64,000 nucleotides of DNA from Molanna angustata (taxonomy: Eukaryota; Arthropoda; Insecta; Trichoptera; Molannidae): contig OY754972.1 of NCBI GenBank assembly GCA_963576475.1, positions 14,863,572 to 14,927,571 of the forward strand, in the 5' to 3' direction. A program made the translations under genes and the position numbers. Numbering within the stretch: position 1 is the stretch's first letter; each line of letters opens with the position of its first letter. The notes beneath the pieces were generated by a model. That model saw only the letters and a program-made list of their open reading frames with translations. It was not told the DNA's origin and ran no database searches. Of the stretch, positions 44,698 through 55,420 are shown piece by piece.

Positions 44698-44902
44698 TTT
44701 TCTTCTTCTTCGTTTAATAGACCTTGTAGGTCTGTTCTTCAGGAACTATGCCTCCTGGGATGACGAAGTCCAACTATCCTTCCATCTCTTGGATGGTCTT
44801 CCGGGTTGACGGCGGTCAGAGGGGATTTCATTCGCCGCTATATACGCAAGTCTAACACTGTCCATCCTGGCTACGTGGTTCCTCCAATGTCTTATTTTGG
44901 AT
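44698..44902 (-). pseudogene. RTE-type LINE C-terminal scrap
   Basis: The minus strand reads SKIRHWRNHVARMDSVRLAY, then IPSDRRQPGRPSKRWKDSW, a stop, and a (GAA)n tail. WxxHVARMxxxR followed by PGRPxxRWxD is the RTE-like C-terminal signature. About 60 codons remain. It abuts the LINE fragment at 44903. Confidence 0.7.
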
Positions 44903-45240
44903 CTACAACTTCAATAAATATACATTTTTTTTATTTTCATTTTCAGTAGCGTTGGGCAGGTTCCGTTTTCGACGAATCTCGACTTTTGAAATTGGAATTG
45001 TTTTTACAGTTAAAAATACGTGATTAATTATTTCATCCACCTCACCACACTGGCAAAGAGGATCACTTAAAACCCTGATTCTATACAGATTAGAGGTAAT
45101 TGAACTGTAGTTAAATCTTATTCTGGAAAAACATGATATAAACCTTTTTAAAAAATTTCTTTTATTCAACAAAGTACTTGAAGAGATTTTTTGCTGGATA
45201 CCTGCATGATATAATTTATAGTCTAGATATTCTATTATGA
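44903..45240 (-). pseudogene. Non-LTR ORF2 C-terminal end (post-RNase H region)
   Basis: The 113-codon minus frame contains RNFLKRFISCFSRIRFNYSS, TSNLYRIRVLSD, then PLCQCGEVDEIINHVFLTV. The RxRF...HLxRI...LCxCGExxEIxxHxFxxC arrangement marks the end of ORF2 in I/Jockey-group elements after the RNase H domain; here the final zinc-ligand-like Cys is replaced. It is truncated upstream, where mariner sequence begins at about 45245. The first residues (VVIIEYLDY) could instead belong to the mariner, whose proteins have an IMIDYL-like stretch at that point. Confidence 0.6.
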
Positions 45241-45244
45241 CCAC

Positions 45245-45787
45245 ATCTTTTCAGTGGAAGAACTCGCCTTAAATTTCTCATGGGCGGTGGTGATATTGTT
45301 TTTCCAATTCATAGACTGTAATTTTGTTTCTGGATAGTAAAAGTGAAGCCACGTTACATCTTTGGTTGTAAATTGAGCGAAAAAATGATCGCGATCTTCT
45401 TGTAACTGTTCCAAAGAAGCTTGAGAAATGTTCAGCCAGGTTTGTTGTTGTGCGACGGTAAACGTTCGGGGACCCAGCGCGTAGATACTAATTTCATTCC
45501 CAAGTGTACATGTAAAATAATATGCGCAATACCAGTCGTAATCTTGACTACTACGATCTGCTCAAACAAATTTTATACTATTTAACCATTTCTTCGCTCA
45601 CAACCGTTGTTGGGCGACCAAAGCGAATTTCATCTTTGGTGGATGTTCTTCCACGTTTTAATTCGGCGCACCAACGTGTAACTGCAGAATATGGTGGAGT
45701 ATTCTTTCCCAGAGTATTTTGTATATCATGATTGATTGGTTCCCTAGTGAATTTTTTCAAGCACAGATACTTAATAATCGCGCACAA
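45245..45787 (-). pseudogene. mariner transposase, N-terminal half, decayed
   Basis: The minus strand encodes AIIKYLCLKKF, HDIQNTLGKNTPPYSAVTRW, CAELKRGRTSTKDE and GRPTTVVSEEM, which is the first helix-turn-helix DNA-binding region and linker of a Tc1/mariner transposase. After about 70 bp that no longer reads through, it resumes as LGMKLVSTRWVPRTFTVAQQ, then DHFFAQFTTKDVTWLHFYYP and ETKLQSMNWK. The WVPR/WVPH box and the first catalytic Asp (in the usual DETW motif, here DVTW) are recognisable. The second and third catalytic residues are lost, because the sequence stops at about 45245. No inverted termini were found. The second helix-turn-helix is partly deleted. Confidence 0.85.
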
Positions 45788-46697
45788 TTATACTTTTTTC
45801 TATTCACCTCTAGTACGTATGTTTTATTATTACTTGCAAGGTATCTGTCATTGTGGCAAAAAAATTATTTTTGCTAAGTGAATATATATTTTTTTCATTT
45901 CTTTATATAAATTCATTATAATAAAATAATAACATAGCTTTTAAGCTTTTTAAGCGATTGTAAATAACGAAAAAATAGAGCTATTTTATGAACAAAATTG
46001 ATTTCACTAGTGTTTCCATATACAAACAGTGGGTGATTTTGTTAAAACGTTTGAACGGTTTCTAGGCACGCGCTCAATATGCACGAGTTCCTGGGCCAAC
46101 AGCCGCCACTCACGACTCAATATCCGTCTGGAAAATATGAAAAAGAAAATTCCATAATCGCTGGGGAAAATAAGATTTTGATTGTGGAAAATAAAGGTCG
46201 AAACCAAATATTTACTCTTTAAATATTATGTCGCCTCTCATTTAACTACCACCCGTTTCCGACAAATTTCACCGAGACCTATCGATTTTCTTTCACGCAC
46301 ACGTCCAAAGGGGCCTAGTCAAGGATTATTGTTGTAGTATGTAAAATACCTGCCCACATACTTGCTCGATATACCCAAAAGTTCCTTTACACAGGAGACG
46401 TGAACATCGTTATGTTATTATGTCTATGATGTATTATGATACATCGTATAGTAAAAGTGTGATTTAATATTGTCATACTTGGGGACAACGGTTTCAATAA
46501 AACTTTTCGAGTGGGAGGCAGGTGACAGTATAGTTGTGCGGCAAATGGGTACATTCTTCGCAAGTATTATCTTGTTGTCGTGCAATTTGCACTAAGATGA
46601 GGTCAGTAACCTACCAGAATACCGCCAAAAATGCTAACACAAGACGTATGTATTTATCTAGGGTGGAACATTCGAGAAACACCATGGACATGACATT
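45788..46697. other. Intergenic sequence
   Basis: No gene. The 5' end of the mariner should lie just above 45788 but its terminal repeat was not found. Frames at 46007-46207 and 46534-46737 are unrecognised; the second runs into a SINE. Confidence 0.35.
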
Positions 46698-46866
46698 TAG
46701 ATGGGTCGATTGCAGAGCGGTCAGCGCATTGGGTTAGTAATCCAGTGGTCGCGAGTTCAAATCCTGCCTCGACCGATTTCGTTCACCTATAGCACAAGCA
46801 TATATGCTTATTTTAGGGAACGTAAGAAGATGTATATGTACTTGTTTAACAAAGACATATTCATTT
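46698..46866 (+). mobile_element. SINE2 (tRNA-derived), intact head
   Basis: GGTCGATTGCAGAGCGGTCA, 'cattgggttagtaatccag', 'tggtcgcgagttcaaatcct' (B box), 'gcctcgacc' (acceptor partner of GGTCGA), then the body 'cacctatagcacaagc', 'agggaacgtaagaagatg', 'tatatgtacttgttta'. It is very similar to 22311-22470. Confidence 0.85.
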
Positions 46867-47129
46867 TTTTATAAAAAAAATGTATTAACTTAACTACCTC
46901 TCTAATGGTATAAAAGGCGAGGCAGCACTCGTCATTTCATCGTAGTTACCATGAAAACTTACATATCGAATTTGCTAAATTTTTAATTGTTCCTCAATTA
47001 ATATGAAAGTTGATATTGTGGTAGATATTATACATTAATTTAATTGTGAATTGTAAGTATACAATTATACATGTATGTATGTAAGTGACCGAGCCTGTCC
47101 ATTTCTCTCTCTTTTTAAGATCCTTCACT
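46867..47129. other. Spacer
   Basis: Nothing recognised. Confidence 0.3.
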
Positions 47130-47222
47130 GTTTGGATCTGTGAGATGATAAATATAATGTTTCCAGAATGTGGAAACTTGTTATTGGGTGCGTATTACAT
47201 AGTACCTGTTAGTGGCCCGAGA
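47130..47222 (+). mobile_element. SINE1 3' half
   Basis: 'ttggatctgtgagatgataa', 'tttccagaatgtggaaactt', 'gttattgggtgcgt', 'acatagtacctgttagtggc', 'ccgaga'. The head is missing, and a few bases around 'taaattaatatttg' are deleted. Confidence 0.75.
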
Positions 47223-47559
47223 ATAAATAGAAATTGAATATAATATGTAAATAATAAAAAAAACTCCAAAAAACGAGAAAATCATGCAATTATTCAATAT
47301 AATTGACGAATTTCAAACAAATTTTCGTATCAGTATGATAGTAAATTGATAGGGTGTCAGTATGATATAAAATTGGATTTATAAATATGCCATATGACTT
47401 TCAATTTACTGTTTTCACAAAGGTATTTTTTCCATAATATTAATGTATAAGCAGATAACTGCTAATAATAACATTCCCTAAGGCCAGGTTTATTATTAAT
47501 GATAGATACCATTATTGATTAAGTACTCGTGGATTAATCAGGCTTGTAAAAGCAACGAT
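47223..47559. other. AT-rich spacer
   Basis: Nothing recognised. Confidence 0.3.
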
Positions 47560-47802
47560 GAGTCCAACCATCACCATAGTTAGAATCGACGAAGACGACG
47601 ACAACCCCATAAAACGCCCTACACTCTCTGTGCCACAAGGTCGAAGGAGACCTTCTCGAGGACTCGATGGATGGACTTCGATGCCGATGCCTCCGCAGTA
47701 GATATTAGAAATTGGAGAACAAAGGCAACGGATAGATGGGAATGGAGGAGACTTCTGGATTCAGCCAAGGCCCACCTAGGGCTGTCAATCTTATGATGAT
47801 GA
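47560..47802 (+). pseudogene. RTE-like LINE C-terminus with (TGA)n tail
   Basis: The plus strand reads RWMDFDADASAVDIRNWRTK, ATDRWEWRRLLDSAKAHLGL and stops, followed by a TGATGATGATGAT tail. The RNWRxxAxDRxxWRxLLxxAKAHxGL ending plus a TGA repeat tail is standard for one RTE-like LINE group in insects. Upstream, 'ggtcgaaggagaccttctcg' continues the same ORF out of frame. Confidence 0.75.
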
Positions 47803-49646
47803 TGATAGGTACCATTTTATTTTTTGGATTAGAGTTTGTACTTTTATTTCCGACTACACTTATTTTTATTCTGCTTATTTCTTCCAGAATTTAGATACAA
47901 ACGTTATTTAATAAGTTTCATACAGCCAAAAAATAACTTTGTAACAATTTATGGTTTGTTTCAGCGGTTAGATAAATATTGTGTGTCTTGAGAAAGGTAA
48001 CAAAAAATATGAATCGCAAGTGTGACTTTTCCTGAAAGTACTGCGAAGATAGAAACTCAGGCGAAGGTAAATCGTTCGGTGTATCGGCCAAGAAATATCG
48101 CATGCTCCAAGTTAATAAAATACTTTTCGTTTACAAGGAAAACCACATTTTCCGCTCTAAGTTTCTAGGCGCAAATAAAACCACTCCACCCTTTCGCTCT
48201 TTGATAAGAACTGAATTCGATTCAGATAATCTGATTTCGTATGAGGGATCAAGAGTTACGGGAATAAATTCCTATAAAGAATATACTTAATACTTACTCA
48301 AAAAAATAATGTTGACTGTCGGCAATATCTGTAGATTGACATACTTTTGTATTTACACACATTCTTCGCCTCATTCACATTAGATTAATGTCATACGTGC
48401 TTATTATCCATTCCACTTCCATTATCGTTGACAATTTCGAAACATTTTCTTCGCTAAAATCTACATCTTAATCTTCTCTAGCAGCTCTACAAATTTTATT
48501 TGTCAGTTGTTCATTGCTCATTCTTTTCGTGACTGTCATCGCAGTCTACATATTTACATTTATTATATCAACAATTTATTTATAGTCTATGATTTATACT
48601 CAGTTTTTTATCTTTATTCTACTTCTATCACACACCGTCTTATTACGGTACCTCTAAAAATACTTTTTTTTTTTTTTTCATTCGGAAAACATACAGCAGT
48701 AAAAAACATAAAATCAAACTATAAGAACACTTAATTAGTAAAAATACTACCAAGACAGTTTCCACAAGCAATTATATAAAGCAAAAAGCACAGACCGGTA
48801 CATAGGTACCTACTTATTAAAAAAGAAACCAATATTATATCACATACAAACAAACATATTTGGTTATAAAAAGTGGGAATAGGAAATATGGAAAGGGAGA
48901 GGATGGACAGGGAGAGCAAATCTCATACACCTGCATATATTTTATATTATTTGTAGAAAGAAATACGCGTAGGGACGCCCACAATATTTATGTAAGTGTG
49001 TTTAAAAGTGTTATATTGGTGATCTCTACAATTATTCTTCGATAACAATATATATAGCATTTAAAAGATCTCTTTTGTCGAAGAAATAAAAAACTGACGT
49101 ACTGACGCAGGGGAAATACCTTTTATATTAAAAAGAAAATTCTCTGTTATACATGGAAGTAAAACGACTGAAAAGTTTTGATCTCTAAAACATTCCATTC
49201 GAGCACAAAAGGTAATAGATCGAAATGTTCACCGAAGGTATTTGTACTAGTGGAAGGGTCTTCGCCCACACCCGAAATGGGGTGTCTTATTCCAATTTAT
49301 TCTTGTTTGGCTTTGGGTCTGTAATATGTGTAGTCAAAGTTGTGATCATGTAAGGGTTTCTATGTATGTATAGTATGTGAGATTTGACTTCCTCTTAGCC
49401 TCAAAACATTGTGGACTAAGATTAATAATACCGCAGGTATTAATGTACCATGTTCTTACATTAATGTTCCAACTTTAAACGATCAGATATTGGGGTGTTA
49501 AATCACCTATAGAAATATTAATATTCGCAAGTATGTAAATATACATATGTATATTCAGTAATCGACTTAAAATTTATACATACAAGTACCTACATATCTA
49601 ACACTAGAACGGGGTAAAACAAATTCAAAGACAAATAAATATTTTT
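47803..49646. other. Intergenic sequence
   Basis: No gene recognised. 48370-48560 has the CAT/TTC-rich style of degraded minus-strand LINE tails, without readable motifs. Poly-T at 48664-48678. Confidence 0.35.
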
Positions 49647-49675
49647 CTGACGATGTGCCTTGCACGAAACGCGTC
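49647..49675 (+). ncRNA. Hammerhead-like / Penelope-type terminal motif
   Basis: CTGACGA, then the small hairpin GTGC-CTT-GCAC, then GAAACGCGTC. CUGANGA, a stem, GAAA and a GUC-type site are the parts of a hammerhead core with a minimal stem III; an extra T sits before the stem. The GAAACGCGT word is, as far as I know, associated with Penelope-like retroelement ends, which are reported to carry hammerheads. A related motif is at 55618-55646. No adjoining GIY-YIG or reverse-transcriptase frame was seen. Confidence 0.4.
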
Positions 49676-50700
49676 GATAATGAAATAAATTTCGATAGAA
49701 CTTATACTAAGTATTTTTTTATGTTTTTTATATTCGTAATATATCTACGACAAATATTAATTTTTGAAGGTTTCACAGATTTAATAAAGGCTTTGTTAGT
49801 TGATACTTGTACATGGATAAAAATTTCATAATGGTGTTAAATCTCTATCTAAATATTATATATTCACAATTTTCACCCCTTTAACTAACATGTACTACTG
49901 AAATAAGCTTTTCTTTCCTGTTCGGTAAGTTTGATGTGCTCGTACTAATAAGTAATTTTTAACCTTGGAAGTCATAGTACGTATTCTAACAACTGAACTG
50001 TAACGAATGAGTACACATGCTAGAATGTACATGTTTCAGTTTTATTTTAAAATGCAAATGGTTTTAATAAGACTGATTTGATGCCATTAAATGCGTCACA
50101 TAACATCATTTCTTACATATTTCATTAAGTATTCCAAAACACTTAGGTAATATAAACATTTAAAATATAAATATTCGTGGTGGTATTGAAAGTTCTATAA
50201 CTTATATTTGCAGTTAAAAGATCATATTCATCTTTCACTCGCCTTTTCTGTTGACAATCCCTTATTAATCTTCTTGGATGTTGTTTTAATTCTGGTAAAG
50301 CATTTGACACTGTGAAGATCTACAGTCAAAATGAATTTTGTTAAAATCAAAAGTTCTTATTGTCCAATATTAGATGGATAAGTTTTTCCAATCACTTTTT
50401 ATAATTACGAGTATATAAAAAAACTTAAGAGGGCCCCTTCTGCCAGAATACATACGTATTTTTTCAATTTAATATTCCATCATTATTACTAATCAAATTG
50501 TTTTGAAAAGAACTACTCAGATAGTTTGGGTATTCATGAAAAAAAAAATTACTTAACTTTTTAAATAATGTTCTGTATAAATTATTTTAGAAAAATAATG
50601 GCGTAGTCGGATTTTCAACATTCGTCTTATATTTTTAATAAACTTAACCTAAAAAACTAAAGCGTAGGAAACTTAAAAAACATCTAACATTTTTTTAATA
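49676..50700. other. AT-rich intergenic sequence
   Basis: Nothing recognised. Confidence 0.35.
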
Positions 50701-50910
50701 GCATACATATGCAAACATTGGATTTTTTCCCCGTCGGGAGTCAAATGATATTTTTATTGACAAAATTTTTGACATCTCCTGTAGGTGCCTTGAGTTCCTG
50801 GTTCTTCCATAATATCCTTACTTAGTCACTATTGAGATGTTAAAATGTTTGTCAATATAAATATCATTTGACTCCTTACAGGGAAAAATATCCAATGTTT
50901 GCGTATATGC
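50701..50910. mobile_element. LINE 3' tail in inverted duplication
   Basis: 50701-50765 (GCATACATATGCAAACATTG, then 'cgtcgggagtcaaatgatat') is the reverse complement, with few changes, of 50849-50910. Between the arms is 70 bp of the CR1-group LINE 3' UTR ('ctgtaggtgccttgagttcc', 'tggttcttccataatatcc'). The right arm is the normal continuation of that UTR, so the left arm is an inverted copy of the last 65 bp. Confidence 0.75.
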
Positions 50911-51170
50911 AATTAAAATAATATTCGTTTTTTATTCACATTGGTACAAGTAGGTAAACAAGCCAAAAATGAAATAATATTTCTGGCGCAGTTCAGGACT
51001 GACATCTGTGCGAGACACCGTCACCTCATTTATAAGGACTGTTGCTTTCATTGTTTACAAATAAACCAATTTCTCAATATATGGCAATAGTAATAATGTC
51101 TTATTTTCAGGTGAATTGTTATACATTATTCAAATATTATTGAATTTTCAAAAATTACATTAATAAGGGA

Positions 51171-51345
51171 ACTCAATAAGAAGGCCTTATTGATGAAAGT
51201 TCCGCAAGCGCATAAAGTGATCACGTAAACCAGCTGATGACAGGTCGTAAGCCCTGTAGGTGTCTCGAGTTCATGGTTCTTCTATAATATCCCACCCTCG
51301 TCTCTATTGAGATGTTAAAAAGTTTGTCAGTAAAAATATCATTTA
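51171..51345 (+). mobile_element. CR1-group LINE 3' UTR
   Basis: 'gaactcaataagaaggcc', 'gcaagcgcataaagtgatca', 'gatgacaggtcgtaagccc', 'tcatggttcttctataatat', 'tctctattgagatgtta'. It is colinear with the reverse of 11005-11185, so it is a second, extremely 5'-truncated copy of the same family. Confidence 0.85.
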
Positions 51346-52198
51346 TTATTAATTCAGCGCCATTGCGAAATGAAAGCATTTGAGGTTTCTTTACTAAACC
51401 TGAAGCATTTATGCAATTTTAATTACATATTTTCCAGATATTTTTGTCTTCTTTTATTAAAAAAAATGTATTACTCTACGCCATATAGTTTATTTATTTA
51501 TTTATTTATTATTAAAGTAACATGTTAAAACAGTTTATTAGATACATAAGATAAATGTCAAAACTCGAGGTATGCTTATTATTTTTGTACAAGAATTTGT
51601 GCAGAAAATTATTAAAAACTCCCCCTTAATGTCGATAGTTTTTTTTGTCTGCACGAAAAAACTAAAAAAATAAATTATAAGTTAGTTCATTTTTTTCACT
51701 GTCCTTTATACTGATGCTTAAATACCTACATTTTAATTTAAAACTGAAATTCTATAACGTTTCCTTTTATTTAGATGAATCCAAAATACTCGAAATATAT
51801 TGTTATTAATCTTTATTGCTTTTATTATCAGACAATGATAATATTATTTATTGGGCAACTCATTTATTAGTATACCTCATAAATTTTTAACGTGATTAAC
51901 TTACTAAAAGCCCGTGTCCATTTATTAATTTATACAAGCACCTCACGTAGCTTAAAGGTAGGTCCTTTAGAAATTCAAGTGTATATATTGATAAAATACG
52001 ATATAACGATTATGTCCTGTTGTAAAAGGTATTGGCAAATGCACGTTGGCAATTAAAATTCTACAAAGGAGAACATTAAGTCGACAGAAGTAATTAGTGG
52101 TACAATTATTGTGTGATAAAATACTAGGGATGTTTAGAGTTGTGTTAGAGTTTTTAAATTTGAATTACTTGGAAAGCGTTATTTATTTATTTCTATCG
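51346..52198. other. AT-rich intergenic sequence with a (TTTA)n run
   Basis: (TTTA)n at about 51488-51509 followed by 'aagtaacatgttaaaaca' may be the reverse of another LINE tail. Nothing else seen. Confidence 0.35.
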
Positions 52199-52376
52199 TT
52201 TCTCGGGCAATACACAGGTACTATGTCAAATATTAATCAAACACACACCCAATAACAAGTTTTCATATTTAAGAGACATGATATTTATCGTCTCACAACA
52301 TCACTGGTAATCGAACCCGGGAGCTTTCGTTCAGGAATCCTATATATCAAACCAACTGAGTCACGAAGGCCGACTT
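52199..52376 (-). mobile_element. SINE1 copy
   Basis: 'tttctcgggcaatacacagg', 'atatttatcgtctcaca', then 'actggtaatcgaacccggga' (B box) and 'ccaactgagtcacgaaggcc' (A box). About 25 bp between body and head are missing. Confidence 0.8.
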
Positions 52377-52559
52377 TATCGTATGAAATCGTAAATCTTC
52401 ATTTATTAAATCAACGTGCACTTTTTTGACAAGTATCCTTTGGAGGCCTGACATAACTTAACATTATTTCACAGTCTCAAACCCTACTCTTTGTAGCGCT
52501 TTTCATTCCTGGAGCGGCTGCTCATCGGACTAAACAAGGAACTACTATCAAGCATATTT
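52377..52559. other. Spacer
   Basis: Nothing recognised. Confidence 0.3.
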
Positions 52560-53130
52560 CATACTGCTACCGTTTTTTTCCGCCAAATGGCGGAACTGCC
52601 AAGAAGAAAAGGAATGAGCAGTTTTTAGCAAACATAGACACATCCTATTAAATAAAGAGATTCCGATTTGACTGAAAAGAAAAGCACATGAATCATGTAT
52701 ACTGCCAGTGACTACATTTGCATTGGAGACCATGACCCTTGCAAAAAGAAATGTAGAAAAGCTAAAATGCACACAGCGATCCATGGAAAGATCCATGCTT
52801 AGTATAAAGCCTAAGAGATATAATAATAAATGAGGAAATTAGGAAGAGAATCAGAGTAACGGATGTCATGGATCGCGTAGCAAGATTGAAGTGGCAATGG
52901 GCGGGCCATATTGCAAGACAAGACACCACAAGATGGACCCCTAAAGTATTAAGATAGAAACGTTGGGAAAACAAGAGAGGCGTCGGAAGACCACAAAAAG
53001 ATGGTCCGTCGACATAGCCGCTGTGGGGGGTAAAAATTGGCTGCAAGCAGCAACTGAAAGACAGAAATCGAAGGGTATGGAAGAGGCCTATATACAGAAG
53101 TGGAGGACAGAAGGCTGAAGAAGAAGAAGA
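52560..53130 (+). pseudogene. RTE-type LINE, C-terminal third
   Basis: The plus strand reads ESCILPVTTFALETMTLAKR, NVEKLKCTQRSMERSML, a shift, then EIRKRIRVTDVMDRVARLKW, QWAGHIARQDTTRWTPKVLR, a stop, KRWENKRGVGRPQKD, and at the end WLQAAT/WKRP-like codons and a (GAA)n tail. This is the same RTE family as 20778-21375: VxDVxxRxxxLKWQWAGHIAR and RWTPKVLxxRxWExKRGVGRPQK are shared between the two. At least two frameshifts and two stops. The minus-strand open frames here are antisense. No palm motif is preserved. Confidence 0.85.
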
Positions 53131-53394
53131 TCACTAAGAGTAAGGAGGCCTGACAGATTGATCAGTTCATCATATTCTTCTTTTTGTACCGCTCCTAACG
53201 GAGGTTGACGACCATCACACCAAACTCATCCCCATCCTGCGCCAACCAAATCAGGGATCCTGCATCCGGAATCCCGAACCACTGCTTGAAATTTTTAAGA
53301 CATGATATTCTTTTTCCATACTCCGTCTTTTCTCTATCTTGCCCTCCACTCTAAGTTTTAGAAGGGCATATCACCACCGAATGATTATAAAAAT
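53131..53394. other. Spacer
   Basis: 'gtaccgctcctaacggaggt' is locally GC-rich; nothing recognised. Confidence 0.3.
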
Positions 53395-53715
53395 ATTAAA
53401 TTACAAGTTTCCTGAGCTTGGTTGGGGTCATTTTGAAATATTTGACAGTTGAAAAAAAATGAGAAGCAATATTCAATATTCAAAATCTAATTGGATCTTA
53501 GCGAGTATTTTATATACGAATTTACAAAATTTGAAAAGAAAGAGATAAACTAGAATAAACACGCCGTATATAGCACATAGTACACAGCACACACACAGAT
53601 ACATTGTGATGAAACGGTCAGAATACAATCTCAGCAATAAAAAAATCGCCTTAAAAATTGCGAATTCATCACTCTCTACATACTATATCCTCTTAGGGTA
53701 GTGAAGAGTTAAAAA
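53395..53715 (+). repeat. R3 interspersed repeat
   Basis: 'tttcctgagcttgg', 'gaaatatttgacagttgaa', 'cttagcgagtattttatata', 'aaacacgccgtatatagcac', 'ttgtgatgaaac', 'cagaatacaatctcag', and the terminal hairpin at about 53670-53708 ('actctctacatactata' and 'agggtagtgaagagt'). It lacks the first 150 bp present at 57050. Confidence 0.75.
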
Positions 53716-54224
53716 TGTCTTAAAAAGTCAAACAAAAGAAACGGTATTCTGTCACTCTGGAATATGCCGTAGGTCAAAGAGATAAAATAAAGGTGTTTAA
53801 CTGTGGAGGAAAGACAAAAGGCAAACTATCCTTAATGATTTTTTAAACGAATATTCTTGTTGACACGGGGATTACATTTAACGCTCTTCAAGGTCCATTC
53901 CGTCTTGAGAGCTTCGTGTGATTTATGGTTCAGGGTGGTTTTATCTCTAAGTGGAAATGGAACGGGAAAATTACATTACACAGATATTCTCACCTGCCAT
54001 TTGTGTCCAGTAAACCCGAGGCCTTTTTCATGTTTGGATATTGTGCCTGAATGTTAGTCATTTGTATTATAATACGATATGTTTGCCACAGTTTTACTGA
54101 TCCTCCAAAGACATACTAAAGTCCAAATGTGATTTTCCTTTGTTTTTGAAAAAAGTAATCTTAGATACCTATTTAAACTAGTCAAAGCTATGATACAAAT
54201 GTAAAAAGAGTATTGTTTACTTGT
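53716..54224. other. Intergenic sequence
   Basis: No gene recognised. The 66-codon frame at 53857-54057 has no motif. Confidence 0.35.
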
Positions 54225-54667
<443 letters not shown>

Positions 54668-54742
54668 AATACTTGCGGACCCCACAGACGTTGGTCCTGT
54701 CCGAACTATTTGTGAAACATATATTATGTATCACAAATAGTT
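54668..54742 (+). repeat. Left-end scrap of the CTAGCGGACCC repeat, with hairpin
   Basis: 'ttgcggaccccacagacgtt' and 'ggtcctgtc' match the start of the repeat at 17099 and 58676. It is followed by a 12-bp inverted pair AACTATTTGTGA (54704-54715) and TCACAAATAGTT (54731-54742). Confidence 0.55.
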
Positions 54743-55209
54743 ATAATATTGTTAATATAACAAAAAATATGTGTATCATAAATTTGAATCACGAGGATGT
54801 TATTATTCGCTGAGAAAACTTACATTTTCTTATTCGATGAGCCGCTAAACATTTTGAGGTTAGATTGATTGCCATTTCATATATTATAATACAGCATAGA
54901 TGGTCTGGACACGGAAACGAACGAATTGAAAATATGAATAATAACGAAACAGAAATTAAAATTCCATGCATATGTGCATAATTGAAATATAAATAATAAT
55001 ACCGAAACAGAGCGAAAAGAAGTTTATATGTCAAAAAAATCCAAACTACGGCGCAAATGACAGAAAAAAATAAAAATTGCCAATCCTACATTAGCGCCAC
55101 CCATTGTAATTAATAGGTATATTTTTTTATTTATTTTCCTTTTATTATATTTATGTTGAAAATTCCATCTTCTGCATCGTTACCATTCAAGGATTCACAC
55201 AAACACACA
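54743..55209. other. AT-rich intergenic sequence
   Basis: Nothing recognised. Confidence 0.35.
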
Positions 55210-55420
55210 CACAAAAGATTATGGCACAGTTGGTAAGCCGTTCGGTTTCTGTGCGGGCGTACTGAGTTCGATTGCCGGCAGAGGAGAAATTTATTTAAAT
55301 TCATTTCTCATGCAAATATTGCTTCTCTTGGTTGGAGACACTGGGTTTTTGGAAGAAATTGCTACACGACAATAAACTCGCCACTTACGCAGAGTGCAAG
55401 GAATTATTATTATTATTATT
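55210..55420 (+). mobile_element. SINE3, fullest copy
   Basis: The head is 'attatggcacagttggtaag' (A-box-like) and 'gagttcgattgccggc' (B-box-like). The body has 'ttatttaaattcatttctc' and 'gttggagacactgggttttt'. The 3' end is 'ggaagaaattgctacacgac', 'aataaactcgccacttacgc', 'agagtgcaaggaa', then (TTA)n. Truncated relatives are at 2961, 58305, 58540 and possibly 62290. Confidence 0.7.

Noticed and set aside
52548..53134. Minus-strand frames of 61-94 codons
   Set aside because: Antisense to the plus-strand RTE-type LINE fragment.
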